NCBI GenBank assembly: GCA_027371845.1
Contig: DAHXLD010000008.1
Span: 1-35,790 of the forward strand
Reading direction: 5' to 3'
Source: Candidatus Saccharimonadota bacterium
GTDB lineage: Bacteria > Patescibacteriota > Saccharimonadia > Saccharimonadales > UBA4665
DNA length: 35,790 bases
Part shown: piece after piece, positions 22,994-30,347 of the stretch
How positions within the stretch are numbered: position 1 is the stretch's first letter
Layout of the letters: the number at the start of each line of letters is the position of its first letter
The notes under the pieces: generated by a model
The model's database searches: none
What the model saw: the letters and a program-made list of their open reading frames with translations, nothing else
Told to the model about the DNA's origin: nothing
Position numbers and translations under genes: made by a program

Positions 22994-23103
22994 TTAGGCA
23001 GCTGTATCGGACTTATCTAGATTAGAATTACCGTTGCGGCACAGTGAAGGACTTACACCCTCTTCCAGCTCTATTTATTAATGTACTAGGAAGTTTAGCA
23101 CTA
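22994..23103 (-). promoter_or_regulatory. Cobalamin-type riboswitch (short form) in the leader of the 520-aa gene
   Basis: Read on the minus strand, 23068-22997 contains the conserved cobalamin core in order: GGAAGAGGGTGTAAGTCC, then CACTGTGCCGCAACGGTAA, then AAGTCCGATACAGCTGCC. These match the riboswitch consensus GGAA-n-GGTG-n-AA-n-TCC, CTG-n-CCCGCAACGGTA and AGTCCGA-ACCTGCC. AGCTG before the core can pair with CAGCT in the last block, closing the fold. A hairpin (GTGCTA/TAGTAC, 23101-23083) precedes it. No large P6 extension is seen, as in short class II types. No U-tract follows; CCTTC of the core could pair with GAAGG of the Shine-Dalgarno, so control is probably at translation. Ligand binding itself is not shown by sequence. 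Confidence 0.85.
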
Positions 23104-23116
23104 AGAAAGTTTATTA

Positions 23117-23146
23117 GATATAGTATTTTTAACTATGGGGTTTCAA
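23117..23146 (-). promoter_or_regulatory. Promoter of the riboswitch transcript, overlapping the lexA-like stop codon
   Basis: TTGAAA (23141-23146), 18 bp, TATATC (23117-23122). The TGA in TTGAAA is the stop of the lexA-like gene. Initiation about 7 nt downstream gives a ~130-nt leader that just contains the riboswitch. Confidence 0.55.
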
Positions 23147-23613
23147 GTTTGTTTCTTTTTTAGATCGCTTAATCTGGGTATAAAACTTTGGGCAGCACCT
23201 TCTAGGCCCAAAACTCTTAATGACCCCACTAAGACATAAAGGTGATCAAGACTAGTTGTTCTGATTTCATCACCCAGACTCTCTATTTGCTCAAAGGCAT
23301 GTTCTATCTTTTCGACTAACCATTTTTCTTCGGAAGGAGCAACGTAGTTAGTAGAAATCTTTTGATAATCTGTTCCTTCAACTACTTCGAGCGAGCGAGC
23401 CGAACGATCCCTTTTCCTTAAATGTCCTCTTTTTAAGAGTGAATTAACGTGCAGGGCAACCGTTGCTAAGGAGTTATAGTTAAGGGCGTTCATTATTTCA
23501 CGATAACTAGGACTATAGCCATGTTCGGATATAAAAGATTTAATAAATTCTAAAGTTTCAGCTTGCTTTTTAGTGGGTCGAATGGCTTCTTTTTTCTGAC
23601 TATTCTCTTCCAT
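23143..23613 (-). CDS. LexA-like DNA-binding protein without autoprotease domain
   Basis: The 156-aa protein starts with a LexA-type winged helix (about 10-75: TKKQAETLEFIKSFISEHGY, PSYREIMNALNYNSLATVAL, RGHLRKRDRSARSLEVVE), matching the N-terminal domain of LexA including its helix-turn-helix. The remaining ~80 residues are helical (WLVEKIEHAFEQIESLGDEI) and lack the Ala-Gly cleavage site and the Ser/Lys dyad of peptidase S24, so RecA-driven self-cleavage is not possible. The frame opens at a double ATG; the second (23611-23613) sits 7 nt after CATAAT (23621-23626) and is taken as the start. It may be a small repressor of other genes or an SOS regulator controlled differently. Its targets are unknown. 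Confidence 0.8.
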   Translation of the reverse strand: MEENSQKKEAIRPTKKQAETLEFIKSFISEHGYSPSYREIMNALNYNSLATVALHVNSLLKRGHLRKRDRSARSLEVVEGTDYQKISTNYVAPSEEKWLVEKIEHAFEQIESLGDEIRTTSLDHLYVLVGSLRVLGLEGAAQSFIPRLSDLKKKQT

Positions 23614-23620
23614 CATTAAT

Positions 23621-23626
23621 ATTATG
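23621..23626 (-). promoter_or_regulatory. -10 box of the LexA-like gene
   Basis: CATAAT on the minus strand, at the very end of the upstream O-antigen-ligase-like gene, 7 nt before the second ATG. Confidence 0.4.
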
Positions 23627-24956
23627 TCACTTTTTGTTTATATTTAGGTATTTTGGCCTTATAGAAACTAGCGAATTGAATGCCACAAATGCCCCACCAC
23701 AAATAAGAAAGAGTGTCGTCTGACCAGGCAAAAAGAAACATATTAACCACACTTATACCTATTAAGCTAGCCAGCAAAAAGAGACTAAAGTAATTAGAAC
23801 GATTCTTGTATAGCCTATAAGCAACCATAGCGGTTATAGCCAAATAAACTAAAAGTCCTATAATTCCAGTTTCCTCACCTATTTGAATAAAATAGTTTTC
23901 TGGAATACGAGCGTGATGATTGTTATATATTGAAGCTGGTCCAGAGGTGCCCGGTCCTCGTCCTAAAGGCTCTTTAGCAATTTCTTTAAGTCCACTATAA
24001 AGAGCATTGAAATGAGCCTGATCCGAGGACGTTTTAATCTTAGAATTGGATTGAGTATGATAAAGAAAATTCTGAAGATGGTGATTGTTTCTAAATAAGT
24101 AGGTTCCGACTCCAAGGATAAGCACCAGAACAAGGCCTAAGATAAAAATATTTCTTCTTAAAGCCTTAGACTTAAAAGAATAGAAAATAATTATACAAGC
24201 TGAAACCGCAAGCCCCAACATAGCACTTCTTGAAAAGCTAAAGAACAAAACTATAAGACCTAGAAGTATTAATAAACCAATTCTTATTTTCTTATTCTTG
24301 GTCATAAATAGGCTAATTAATAAGGAGATGGGTACGATCAGATAGGCTCCTAAAGGATTAGCGCCTCTTAAGGTTGATATGATTCGAACGTATTTGGAAT
24401 TGGAATTAATAGTTTCAAAGGGCAAAATAGTTTTTGAACTATACCCAAAGTGGCTTAAAAAGTTATGCGGCAGAACAAATATCTGCATTAAACCAAACAA
24501 GATTACTACTAAGCTTGGATAGAGGATGATCTTAATAAGATTATTTTTTAACTTGTTATTTTTTAATGAAATGATTAGTCCTAGTCCAAAGAATATAAAA
24601 TAGCGACTATTAATTAAAAGCCCATAAAACAAAGCTTTTTTAGAAACGTCTTTATTAAGGTACGAGAATATGCCCCAAATAAGCTGGATAGCTAAAAATA
24701 GAATTATTAAAAGAACCAAGCGATCTTTAAAAAGAACTTTTCTAATAGACTTATCAAGAAACAAGAAATAACAGCCTATTAAAAGAATTATGACTAGTAA
24801 GAATTCTTTCCAGAGTCTGAGTAAAGTATAGTGGCCAAAAATACTACTTAACCAAACCGTCAAAAAACCATGAAAAGGGACTAGGACGATTATCAGGAGA
24901 ATTAAGCAACTAGCTAGGTAAATAAAATTCTGTTTTGATAGAAATTTAAGTCTCAT
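23622..24956 (-). CDS. O-antigen ligase/polymerase-like membrane protein (Wzy/WaaL family)
   Basis: The 444-aa protein has about eleven membrane helices and the family's large outside loop near the C-terminus. Family signs are RGANPLGAYLIVPISLLISL, the FSRSAMLGLAVS helix and, in the loop, LGRGPGTSG and HHARIPENYFIQIGEETGII, with the Arg and His residues typical of Wzy_C/WaaL active loops. It would link or polymerise undecaprenyl-linked glycan on the outer face of the membrane. The ATG at 24954-24956 (MRLKFLSK) is preferred, because the ATG four codons upstream is inside the TATAAT box at 24967-24972. It is divergent from the phosphoglycosyltransferase gene, in line with one glycan pathway. 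Confidence 0.85.
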   Translation of the reverse strand: MRLKFLSKQNFIYLASCLILLIIVLVPFHGFLTVWLSSIFGHYTLLRLWKEFLLVIILLIGCYFLFLDKSIRKVLFKDRLVLLIILFLAIQLIWGIFSYLNKDVSKKALFYGLLINSRYFIFFGLGLIISLKNNKLKNNLIKIILYPSLVVILFGLMQIFVLPHNFLSHFGYSSKTILPFETINSNSKYVRIISTLRGANPLGAYLIVPISLLISLFMTKNKKIRIGLLILLGLIVLFFSFSRSAMLGLAVSACIIIFYSFKSKALRRNIFILGLVLVLILGVGTYLFRNNHHLQNFLYHTQSNSKIKTSSDQAHFNALYSGLKEIAKEPLGRGPGTSGPASIYNNHHARIPENYFIQIGEETGIIGLLVYLAITAMVAYRLYKNRSNYFSLFLLASLIGISVVNMFLFAWSDDTLSYLWWGICGIQFASFYKAKIPKYKQKVT

Positions 24957-25013
24957 TTTGTCTTTCATTATACTTTAAGTTTCCATTAATTTATATATAT
25001 TTACTCTTTAGGA

Positions 25014-25019
25014 TATAAT
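25014..25019 (+). promoter_or_regulatory. -10 box of the glycosylphosphotransferase-GT4 operon
   Basis: A perfect TATAAT, 17 nt before the ATG at 25037. It lies about 40 bp from the oppositely directed TATAAT at 24967-24972. Confidence 0.5.
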
Positions 25020-25036
25020 TAAGTAATACTAAAAAT

Positions 25037-26476
25037 ATGCGAAATAATACTTCTATTATCTATAATCTGATTCTTTTAGTGGGTGACGGGCTAGCTGTAG
25101 TTTTTGGATTAAGTATTGCCTACATTTTAAGGGTTTCTGTTAGCCATCAAGCCTTAACGGCTCATGTCTATGCTATTAATTACTTAAAGTTTCTCTTCCT
25201 GCTTTTACCTTTTTGGCTTATTATCTTTGCCTTGCTTGGATTGTATCAAGAGAGATATTACCAAAATAGATTTTTTGAGTTTGGGCGAATTGTAATTGGT
25301 TCTTTCATTGGGATTTTATTTGCCGTTAGCTATTCCTATATGCTCAATGTAGCTATTTTCCCAGCTAGATTAGTTGTTGTATATGGGTTCTTGTTGGCAA
25401 CAATTGCAGTATTAATCTTTAGAAATGTGCTTAGAGAGATTCAAAAAGATTTATTTAAAAAGGGAGTGGGTGTAAACAAGGTTTTAATTATTGGGAACAG
25501 TAAGATTACTGCTAGTTTAATTGAGGGTCTTTCAACTACCGAAGTCACTGGCTATGAGATCATTGGTTTAGTTGGCTGTAGTAATAATCCCCTAAAAAAG
25601 GCTCATTTTAAGACTTATGATGATTTTGAGGTTGCCATTAAGGATTTATCAAATAATCAACCTCACACCATAATTCAAACTGAACTGTATTCTTCTTCGG
25701 AAAAGAATGATCAGATTCTTTCATATGCTCAAAACAATCATATTGCCTACCGATTTACACCAGGTAATAGTGAGTTATTCGTGGGAAATATAAAGGCTGA
25801 CTTATTCCATTCCATTCCAATAATAAGCGTTCATCAGACCGCCCTAGTTGGCTGGGGACGAGTTGCCAAAAGATTAACTGATTTAGTTTTAGGATGTTTG
25901 TTCTTAGTAATTAGCTCCCCTGTTTTTATAGTCGTTATAGTGATAGAGAAGATTACCGAGCCTAAGGGTAAAGTATTTTATACTCCTAAAAGATTAACTA
26001 TCTTCGGAAACTTTTTTAAGATATATAAATTTCGAACTTTGAAAACTAAATATACCGATATGAGTCCAGAAGAAGGCTTTAATAAGATGGGTCAACCAGA
26101 GCTTATTAAGACTTATAGAGAGAACGGAGATTTTATACCAAATGATCCCAGAATATCCAAATTAGGAAGGTTTTTAAGAAAATACAGTATCGACGAATTA
26201 CCTCAAATAATAAACGTTATAAAAGGAGACATAAGTCTAGTGGGTCCCCGAGCCCTTGATGCTTTTGAGCTCGAGAAATATGATAAGAAAAATCAGATTC
26301 TTGCCGTTAAGTCTGGTTTAACTGGTCTAGCCCAGATTTCTGGCAGAAGGTCTATTAGCTTTAAAGAAAGGCGTAAACTGGATATTTATTATGTTCAAAA
26401 CTGGAGTTTTTGGGGAGATTTAATTATTATTGCTAAAACTTTTTGGGTTGTTTTATTTCATAAAGGAGCCGATTAA
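25037..26476 (+). CDS. Polyprenyl glycosylphosphotransferase (WbaP/CpsE-type, starts glycan synthesis)
   Basis: The 479-aa enzyme has four or five N-terminal membrane helices (to about 135), a central Rossmann-like part (NKVLIIGNSKITASLIEGL), and the C-terminal bacterial sugar transferase domain (about 275-479). That domain starts with a membrane-dipping helix (KRLTDLVLGCLFLVISSPVF), followed by the family signs IYKFRTL, NDPRISKLGRFLRKYSIDEL, INVIKGDISLVGPRAL, and SGLTGLAQISGR. It moves a sugar-1-phosphate from a nucleotide sugar to undecaprenyl phosphate. Its stop and the start of the next gene share an A (TAATG), so the two are translationally coupled. The sugar used cannot be told. Confidence 0.93.
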   Translation: MRNNTSIIYNLILLVGDGLAVVFGLSIAYILRVSVSHQALTAHVYAINYLKFLFLLLPFWLIIFALLGLYQERYYQNRFFEFGRIVIGSFIGILFAVSYSYMLNVAIFPARLVVVYGFLLATIAVLIFRNVLREIQKDLFKKGVGVNKVLIIGNSKITASLIEGLSTTEVTGYEIIGLVGCSNNPLKKAHFKTYDDFEVAIKDLSNNQPHTIIQTELYSSSEKNDQILSYAQNNHIAYRFTPGNSELFVGNIKADLFHSIPIISVHQTALVGWGRVAKRLTDLVLGCLFLVISSPVFIVVIVIEKITEPKGKVFYTPKRLTIFGNFFKIYKFRTLKTKYTDMSPEEGFNKMGQPELIKTYRENGDFIPNDPRISKLGRFLRKYSIDELPQIINVIKGDISLVGPRALDAFELEKYDKKNQILAVKSGLTGLAQISGRRSISFKERRKLDIYYVQNWSFWGDLIIIAKTFWVVLFHKGAD

Positions 26477-27573
26477 TGAAAGTTGCGATCGTTTGTGATT
26501 GGTTAACTGGAATCGGTGGAGCTGAAAGAGTAGTTCTAGCTCTTCATGAACTTTATCCTAAAGCCCCCATATATACCTCTCAATACGATCCAGATAAAAT
26601 AGGCTGGTTTAATGACGCCGACATTCGAACCACTTGGCTTCAGAAGCTTCCATCCTCTTTTAAGAAATTTTTACCTATTCTTAGGGCTTGGACATTTAGT
26701 CGGCTTGATTTAAGCGCCTATGATTTAGTAATAAGTAGTAGCGGTGCTGAAGCAAAAGGAGTTAAAACGGGGCCAAACACGGTTCATGTTTGTTATTGTC
26801 ACTCACCTACTCATTACTATTGGATTCGTAAAGAAGAATATCTAAAAAATCCAGGCTTCCCGCTTGGCTTAAATTGGTTAGCTAAACTAGGCCTAAAGAT
26901 TCTGGATGAACCCCTAAAGAGATGGGACCGTCATGCGGCTAAAAAACCAGATTACTTTATAACAAACTCCAACCATACAAAACAAATGATCAAAAAGTTT
27001 TACAAGAGAGATTCGGTTGTTATCCATCCGCCAGTAGATTACGACCGATTCAAATTAAAAGATCCTGATTTATTAAGACACGGTTTCGTTATTGCTGGTA
27101 GACAAACTCCGTATAAACGAATTGATTTAGCTATTAAAGCTTGTAATAAACTAAAGGTCCCCTTAGTGGTGATCGGTGATGGCCCTGAACATAAAAAGCT
27201 AGAGAAGATCGCAAGACGAACAATAACTTTTCTTACCGACGTCAATGATTTAAAAATTGTCGAGCAATTTCAATCTTCCCTTGGTTTTATAATGCCCAAT
27301 ATGGATGACTTTGGTATAGTGGCAGTTGAAGCCTTGTCAGCTGGCACTCCTGTTATAGCCTATAAAAAGGGAGGTGCCTTAGATTATGTTAATGATGGCC
27401 TAAATGGTATCTTCTTTAACGTTCAAACAGTTTCAAATTTAGTAAAAGCTCTTGAAAAATGTATTGATAAGAAGTTTAATTACCAAAAGATTAGCGATAA
27501 TGCTAAAAAGTTTTCTAAGGATAATTTTAAAGACAATCTTAGAAACTATATAAAAACTCATATTAATAAATAA
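26476..27573 (+). CDS. Glycosyltransferase family 4
   Basis: The 365-aa GT-B enzyme starts MKVAIVCDWLTGIGGAERVV (Gly-rich donor/acceptor loop) and has VCYCHSPTHYYW in the first domain. In the second it has FVIAGRQTPYKRIDLAIKAC, VVIGDGPEHKKL and, near the C-terminus, IMPNMDDFGIVAVEALSAGTPVIA, the E-x7-E region that binds the nucleotide sugar. The pattern is close to mannosyltransferases that add the second sugar to a lipid-linked primer. It is coupled to the phosphoglycosyltransferase upstream by a 1-bp overlap. Confidence 0.92.
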   Translation: MKVAIVCDWLTGIGGAERVVLALHELYPKAPIYTSQYDPDKIGWFNDADIRTTWLQKLPSSFKKFLPILRAWTFSRLDLSAYDLVISSSGAEAKGVKTGPNTVHVCYCHSPTHYYWIRKEEYLKNPGFPLGLNWLAKLGLKILDEPLKRWDRHAAKKPDYFITNSNHTKQMIKKFYKRDSVVIHPPVDYDRFKLKDPDLLRHGFVIAGRQTPYKRIDLAIKACNKLKVPLVVIGDGPEHKKLEKIARRTITFLTDVNDLKIVEQFQSSLGFIMPNMDDFGIVAVEALSAGTPVIAYKKGGALDYVNDGLNGIFFNVQTVSNLVKALEKCIDKKFNYQKISDNAKKFSKDNFKDNLRNYIKTHINK

Positions 27574-27599
27574 TTATCCACAGGTACTTTAATTTGTTG

Positions 27600-27628
27600 T
27601 TTACAAGAAGAGATGAATGCACTATCAT
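27600..27628 (+). promoter_or_regulatory. Promoter of the surface protein-sortase-glmS operon
   Basis: TTTACA (27600-27605), 17 bp, TATCAT (27623-27628), then a ~28-nt A-rich leader to ATG 27663 with only a weak purine tract as ribosome-binding site. Confidence 0.6.
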
Positions 27629-27662
27629 CGAAATAGAAATAAACTAACAAAAAGAGAAAAAA

Positions 27663-29375
27663 ATGAAAAAATTTAAAAAGCTTTTAATTATAAACATAGC
27701 TTTAGTGTTAGCTTTTGTGTCATTAGTGGGTTTAATTAAAGTCCCAAAAGCTGATGCTTTAGCCCCTTATACCTGTACGTGGACAGGGGGAGGTGGAAAT
27801 AGTAATTTTAGTACAGCCGGAAACTGGTCGGGCTGTAATAGTGCTGCCCCAGTAGCTACGGATGGTGATAATCTTGTTTTTGATAACAGTAGTCTTACAA
27901 CTAGCCAAACTCTAAATAACGACATAACCGGATTAACGATTGGTGATATTACCTTTCAAGGTAGCAGTATTTATGGATTTACTATTACGGGAAATAGTCT
28001 TACGGTAAATTCTTCTATAACCCAAAACACTAATGCAATGTCGAATCTAAATTTAGATATTACCCTGGGGGGCAATGTCCTCATTAATCCGCTTAGTGGA
28101 ATACTGTTGATCGGAGATCAGAGTCAAACAACCAGTCATTTAATCAACACCCAGGGCTATAGCTTAACGATGGCCTCAAGTAACGGGGTTAAGTGCTCAA
28201 ATGTAGAAATGTACTCAGCTCTAAGTGGAGGAGGATCATTAATAGACAATTCTGTAATGCCGGTAAATCTCCTTGCGAACAGCCCCAGTTACACCGGAAG
28301 TGTAACGGTTGCAGCGGGTATTCTTGCCCTAGGAAACGGGAATACTCTGAGTTCTATTAGTGGAATTACAGTAAATCAAAATTCTATATTAGATATACAG
28401 ATGAATCAAAACACGAGCTACAATTTTCCCATTACCTTAAATGGAGGCGATTTAGCAACAGACTCAACTCCTGGAATTATTCTGGGTTCATGTGGCGGAG
28501 GAGGCGTAAGTCCAGTTAACTCTACAGCAACTCTAAGTAAGTCTTTAACTTTTACGGCTAATTCAAGCTACTATGGAGGACGTTTTACAGGTTCGAACAT
28601 TAATTTAGATGTTACGGGGACATATAATCCAAACGGTTTTAGTTTGACGGCCATGAGTGGCTCGTCTGGTAATATTAGTCTTCCTGATGGTACGCAAATA
28701 AGTCCTCCGGCTCAAACAATTAATTACGATGTGAATTCTCCGACTTTAAGCTTATCCGTTGGGCAGAATATTACTGCAATTGTGGACGGAACGGTTGGCG
28801 ACGTAACCGTCAATTATGGTGGTATCTTAAAGGGATCTGGGAGTATGAGTAGCATAACAGATAATGTGGGTGGCGTTATTGCACCGGGACATAGTCCAGG
28901 ATGTTTAACGACATCTAATGATCTTACGCTAGCAGGAACATATCAGGCTGAAATTGGAGGCACCACTGCCTGCACGCAGTATGATCAATTGATAGTTTAC
29001 GGTACAGTATATTTACAAGATATGGCTGGAAATTCTGGTACCCTTCAATTATCTGTAATAAATGGCTTTAAGCCTCAAGTAGGTCAAACTTTTGAAATAA
29101 TAAATAATAAAGGATCAAGTCCCGTAAATGGTACGTTTGCTAACCTTCCTGAAGGATCTACCATTAATGTTAACGGTAATGTTTTTAAAATAAGCTATAA
29201 GGGTGGAGATGGTAACGATGTAGTGTTAACGGTGATTACCGCAGCCTCCCCTAACACTGGCTTTGCATTTACTGGCTTTAATGCTTTATACCCTATAGTA
29301 GGTACGGTATTTATGGTTACTGGAATAGGTATAATATCATTGAGACTAAGAAAAGCTTCTACCAATAAACGTTAA
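27663..29375 (+). CDS. Secreted beta-helical surface protein with PNTG sorting tail
   Basis: The 570-aa protein has a signal peptide (about 1-33, MKKFKKLLIINIALVLAF with ADALA before the likely cut), then CTWTGGGGNSNFSTAGNWSG, the start of many autotransporter-like and PATR-type passenger domains. A Ser/Thr/Asn/Gly-rich repeat body follows, with strands such as ITGLTIGDITFQGSSIYGF, and then the segment GGVIAPGHSPGCLTTSNDLT, found in beta-helix passengers. The end is a sorting signal: PNTG at 530-533, a hydrophobic span (about 542-561) and a basic tail (RLRKASTNKR). The sortase that could cleave it is encoded 11 nt downstream. It should be displayed on the wall or membrane; its binding partner is unknown. 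Confidence 0.85.
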   Translation: MKKFKKLLIINIALVLAFVSLVGLIKVPKADALAPYTCTWTGGGGNSNFSTAGNWSGCNSAAPVATDGDNLVFDNSSLTTSQTLNNDITGLTIGDITFQGSSIYGFTITGNSLTVNSSITQNTNAMSNLNLDITLGGNVLINPLSGILLIGDQSQTTSHLINTQGYSLTMASSNGVKCSNVEMYSALSGGGSLIDNSVMPVNLLANSPSYTGSVTVAAGILALGNGNTLSSISGITVNQNSILDIQMNQNTSYNFPITLNGGDLATDSTPGIILGSCGGGGVSPVNSTATLSKSLTFTANSSYYGGRFTGSNINLDVTGTYNPNGFSLTAMSGSSGNISLPDGTQISPPAQTINYDVNSPTLSLSVGQNITAIVDGTVGDVTVNYGGILKGSGSMSSITDNVGGVIAPGHSPGCLTTSNDLTLAGTYQAEIGGTTACTQYDQLIVYGTVYLQDMAGNSGTLQLSVINGFKPQVGQTFEIINNKGSSPVNGTFANLPEGSTINVNGNVFKISYKGGDGNDVVLTVITAASPNTGFAFTGFNALYPIVGTVFMVTGIGIISLRLRKASTNKR

Positions 29376-29386
29376 GTTATATAGAT

Positions 29387-30337
29387 ATGTCTGAAATAGG
29401 TCACATATCACTTAACGATTCAATTCTAAGATCAAGACTTAAGTTTAATGATACTTATTTAAGAAGATCTGTAGAAAGAGCCCCCAGAAGAATTATTCAA
29501 GACATAACTAGTCCTTCTATAAAACCATCAACCATTCTAAAGGTTCAGATTCAATCAAAAACTATAGCTCCAGAAATCATAACCAACCCTGTTAATTATA
29601 GTCCTGGTCATACTCAACCGAATCTCCGTAAAGTAGTTTATGGAACTTTCGAAAAAACAAAAAATAAAAAATATAGGGAGATAATACAACTATCTTTAGC
29701 CATACTGGTTATCTTTATGATTGGATTTGGTGGATATCTAACCTACTCCGGATTAATGACAAAAGACGAGCTATCGAAACAAGTATCAAAGCTTAGCGCT
29801 CAAGCAAACACTAGTAAATCCAATAGCGTAATTGTCCCGTCGACCGTAAAGCCAGCGCCTGTAAGTATCGCAAACTATATGGTTGCACCCGATCTTCCGC
29901 GCTATCTAAATATTCCAAAATTAAACGTTCATGCTAGGGTTTTATCGGTTGGAGTAACTAAAAATGGCGCACTAGGGACTCCAAACAATGTTTTTGATAC
30001 TGCTTGGTATAATGAGTCTTCTAAGCCAGGACAGCCTGGAGCGGTGCTTATTGATGGGCATGTATCATCTTGGACTAGTAATGGGGTGTTTTACGGCTTA
30101 AAGAATCTTAGGCCCGGGGACATTCTACAAATCATTAGAGGAGACGGGAAGATATTTAATTACAGGGTTGTTAAAACTGTAATATTTAATTCAAATAACG
30201 TTAACATGACAGAATCTCTAAGCTCTGTTAATCCAAACGTACCGGGCCTTAATCTAATGTCGTGTACTGGTGATGTCATCCCAGGTACTAGCGAATTTAA
30301 TGAACGTATATTAGTATTATCTTCACAAATAAATTAA
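29387..30337 (+). CDS. Sortase (class D/E-like transpeptidase)
   Basis: The 316-aa sortase has a long cytoplasmic N-terminus (residues 1-100, rich in Arg, Lys, Pro and Thr), one membrane helix (101-120), a linker and the sortase beta-barrel (about 170-316). Catalytic residues are visible: His225 in LIDGHVSS, Cys293 in LMSCTG and Arg307 in FNERILVL. It would cleave the sorting signal of exported proteins and link them to an amino group. The unusual ~100-residue cytoplasmic tail is longer than in most sortases. It lies 11 nt after the PNTG protein, which makes that protein its probable dedicated substrate, and 10 nt before glmS. Confidence 0.92.
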   Translation: MSEIGHISLNDSILRSRLKFNDTYLRRSVERAPRRIIQDITSPSIKPSTILKVQIQSKTIAPEIITNPVNYSPGHTQPNLRKVVYGTFEKTKNKKYREIIQLSLAILVIFMIGFGGYLTYSGLMTKDELSKQVSKLSAQANTSKSNSVIVPSTVKPAPVSIANYMVAPDLPRYLNIPKLNVHARVLSVGVTKNGALGTPNNVFDTAWYNESSKPGQPGAVLIDGHVSSWTSNGVFYGLKNLRPGDILQIIRGDGKIFNYRVVKTVIFNSNNVNMTESLSSVNPNVPGLNLMSCTGDVIPGTSEFNERILVLSSQIN

Positions 30338-30347
30338 ACTTTTATTG

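Noticed and set aside
27574-27582. Perfect DnaA box TTATCCACA, with a similar TTTTCCACA-like site near 1363-1371
   Set aside because: Single boxes far apart, no cluster, no AT-rich unwinding region and no dnaA, dnaN or rpmH nearby, so this is not evidence of an origin.
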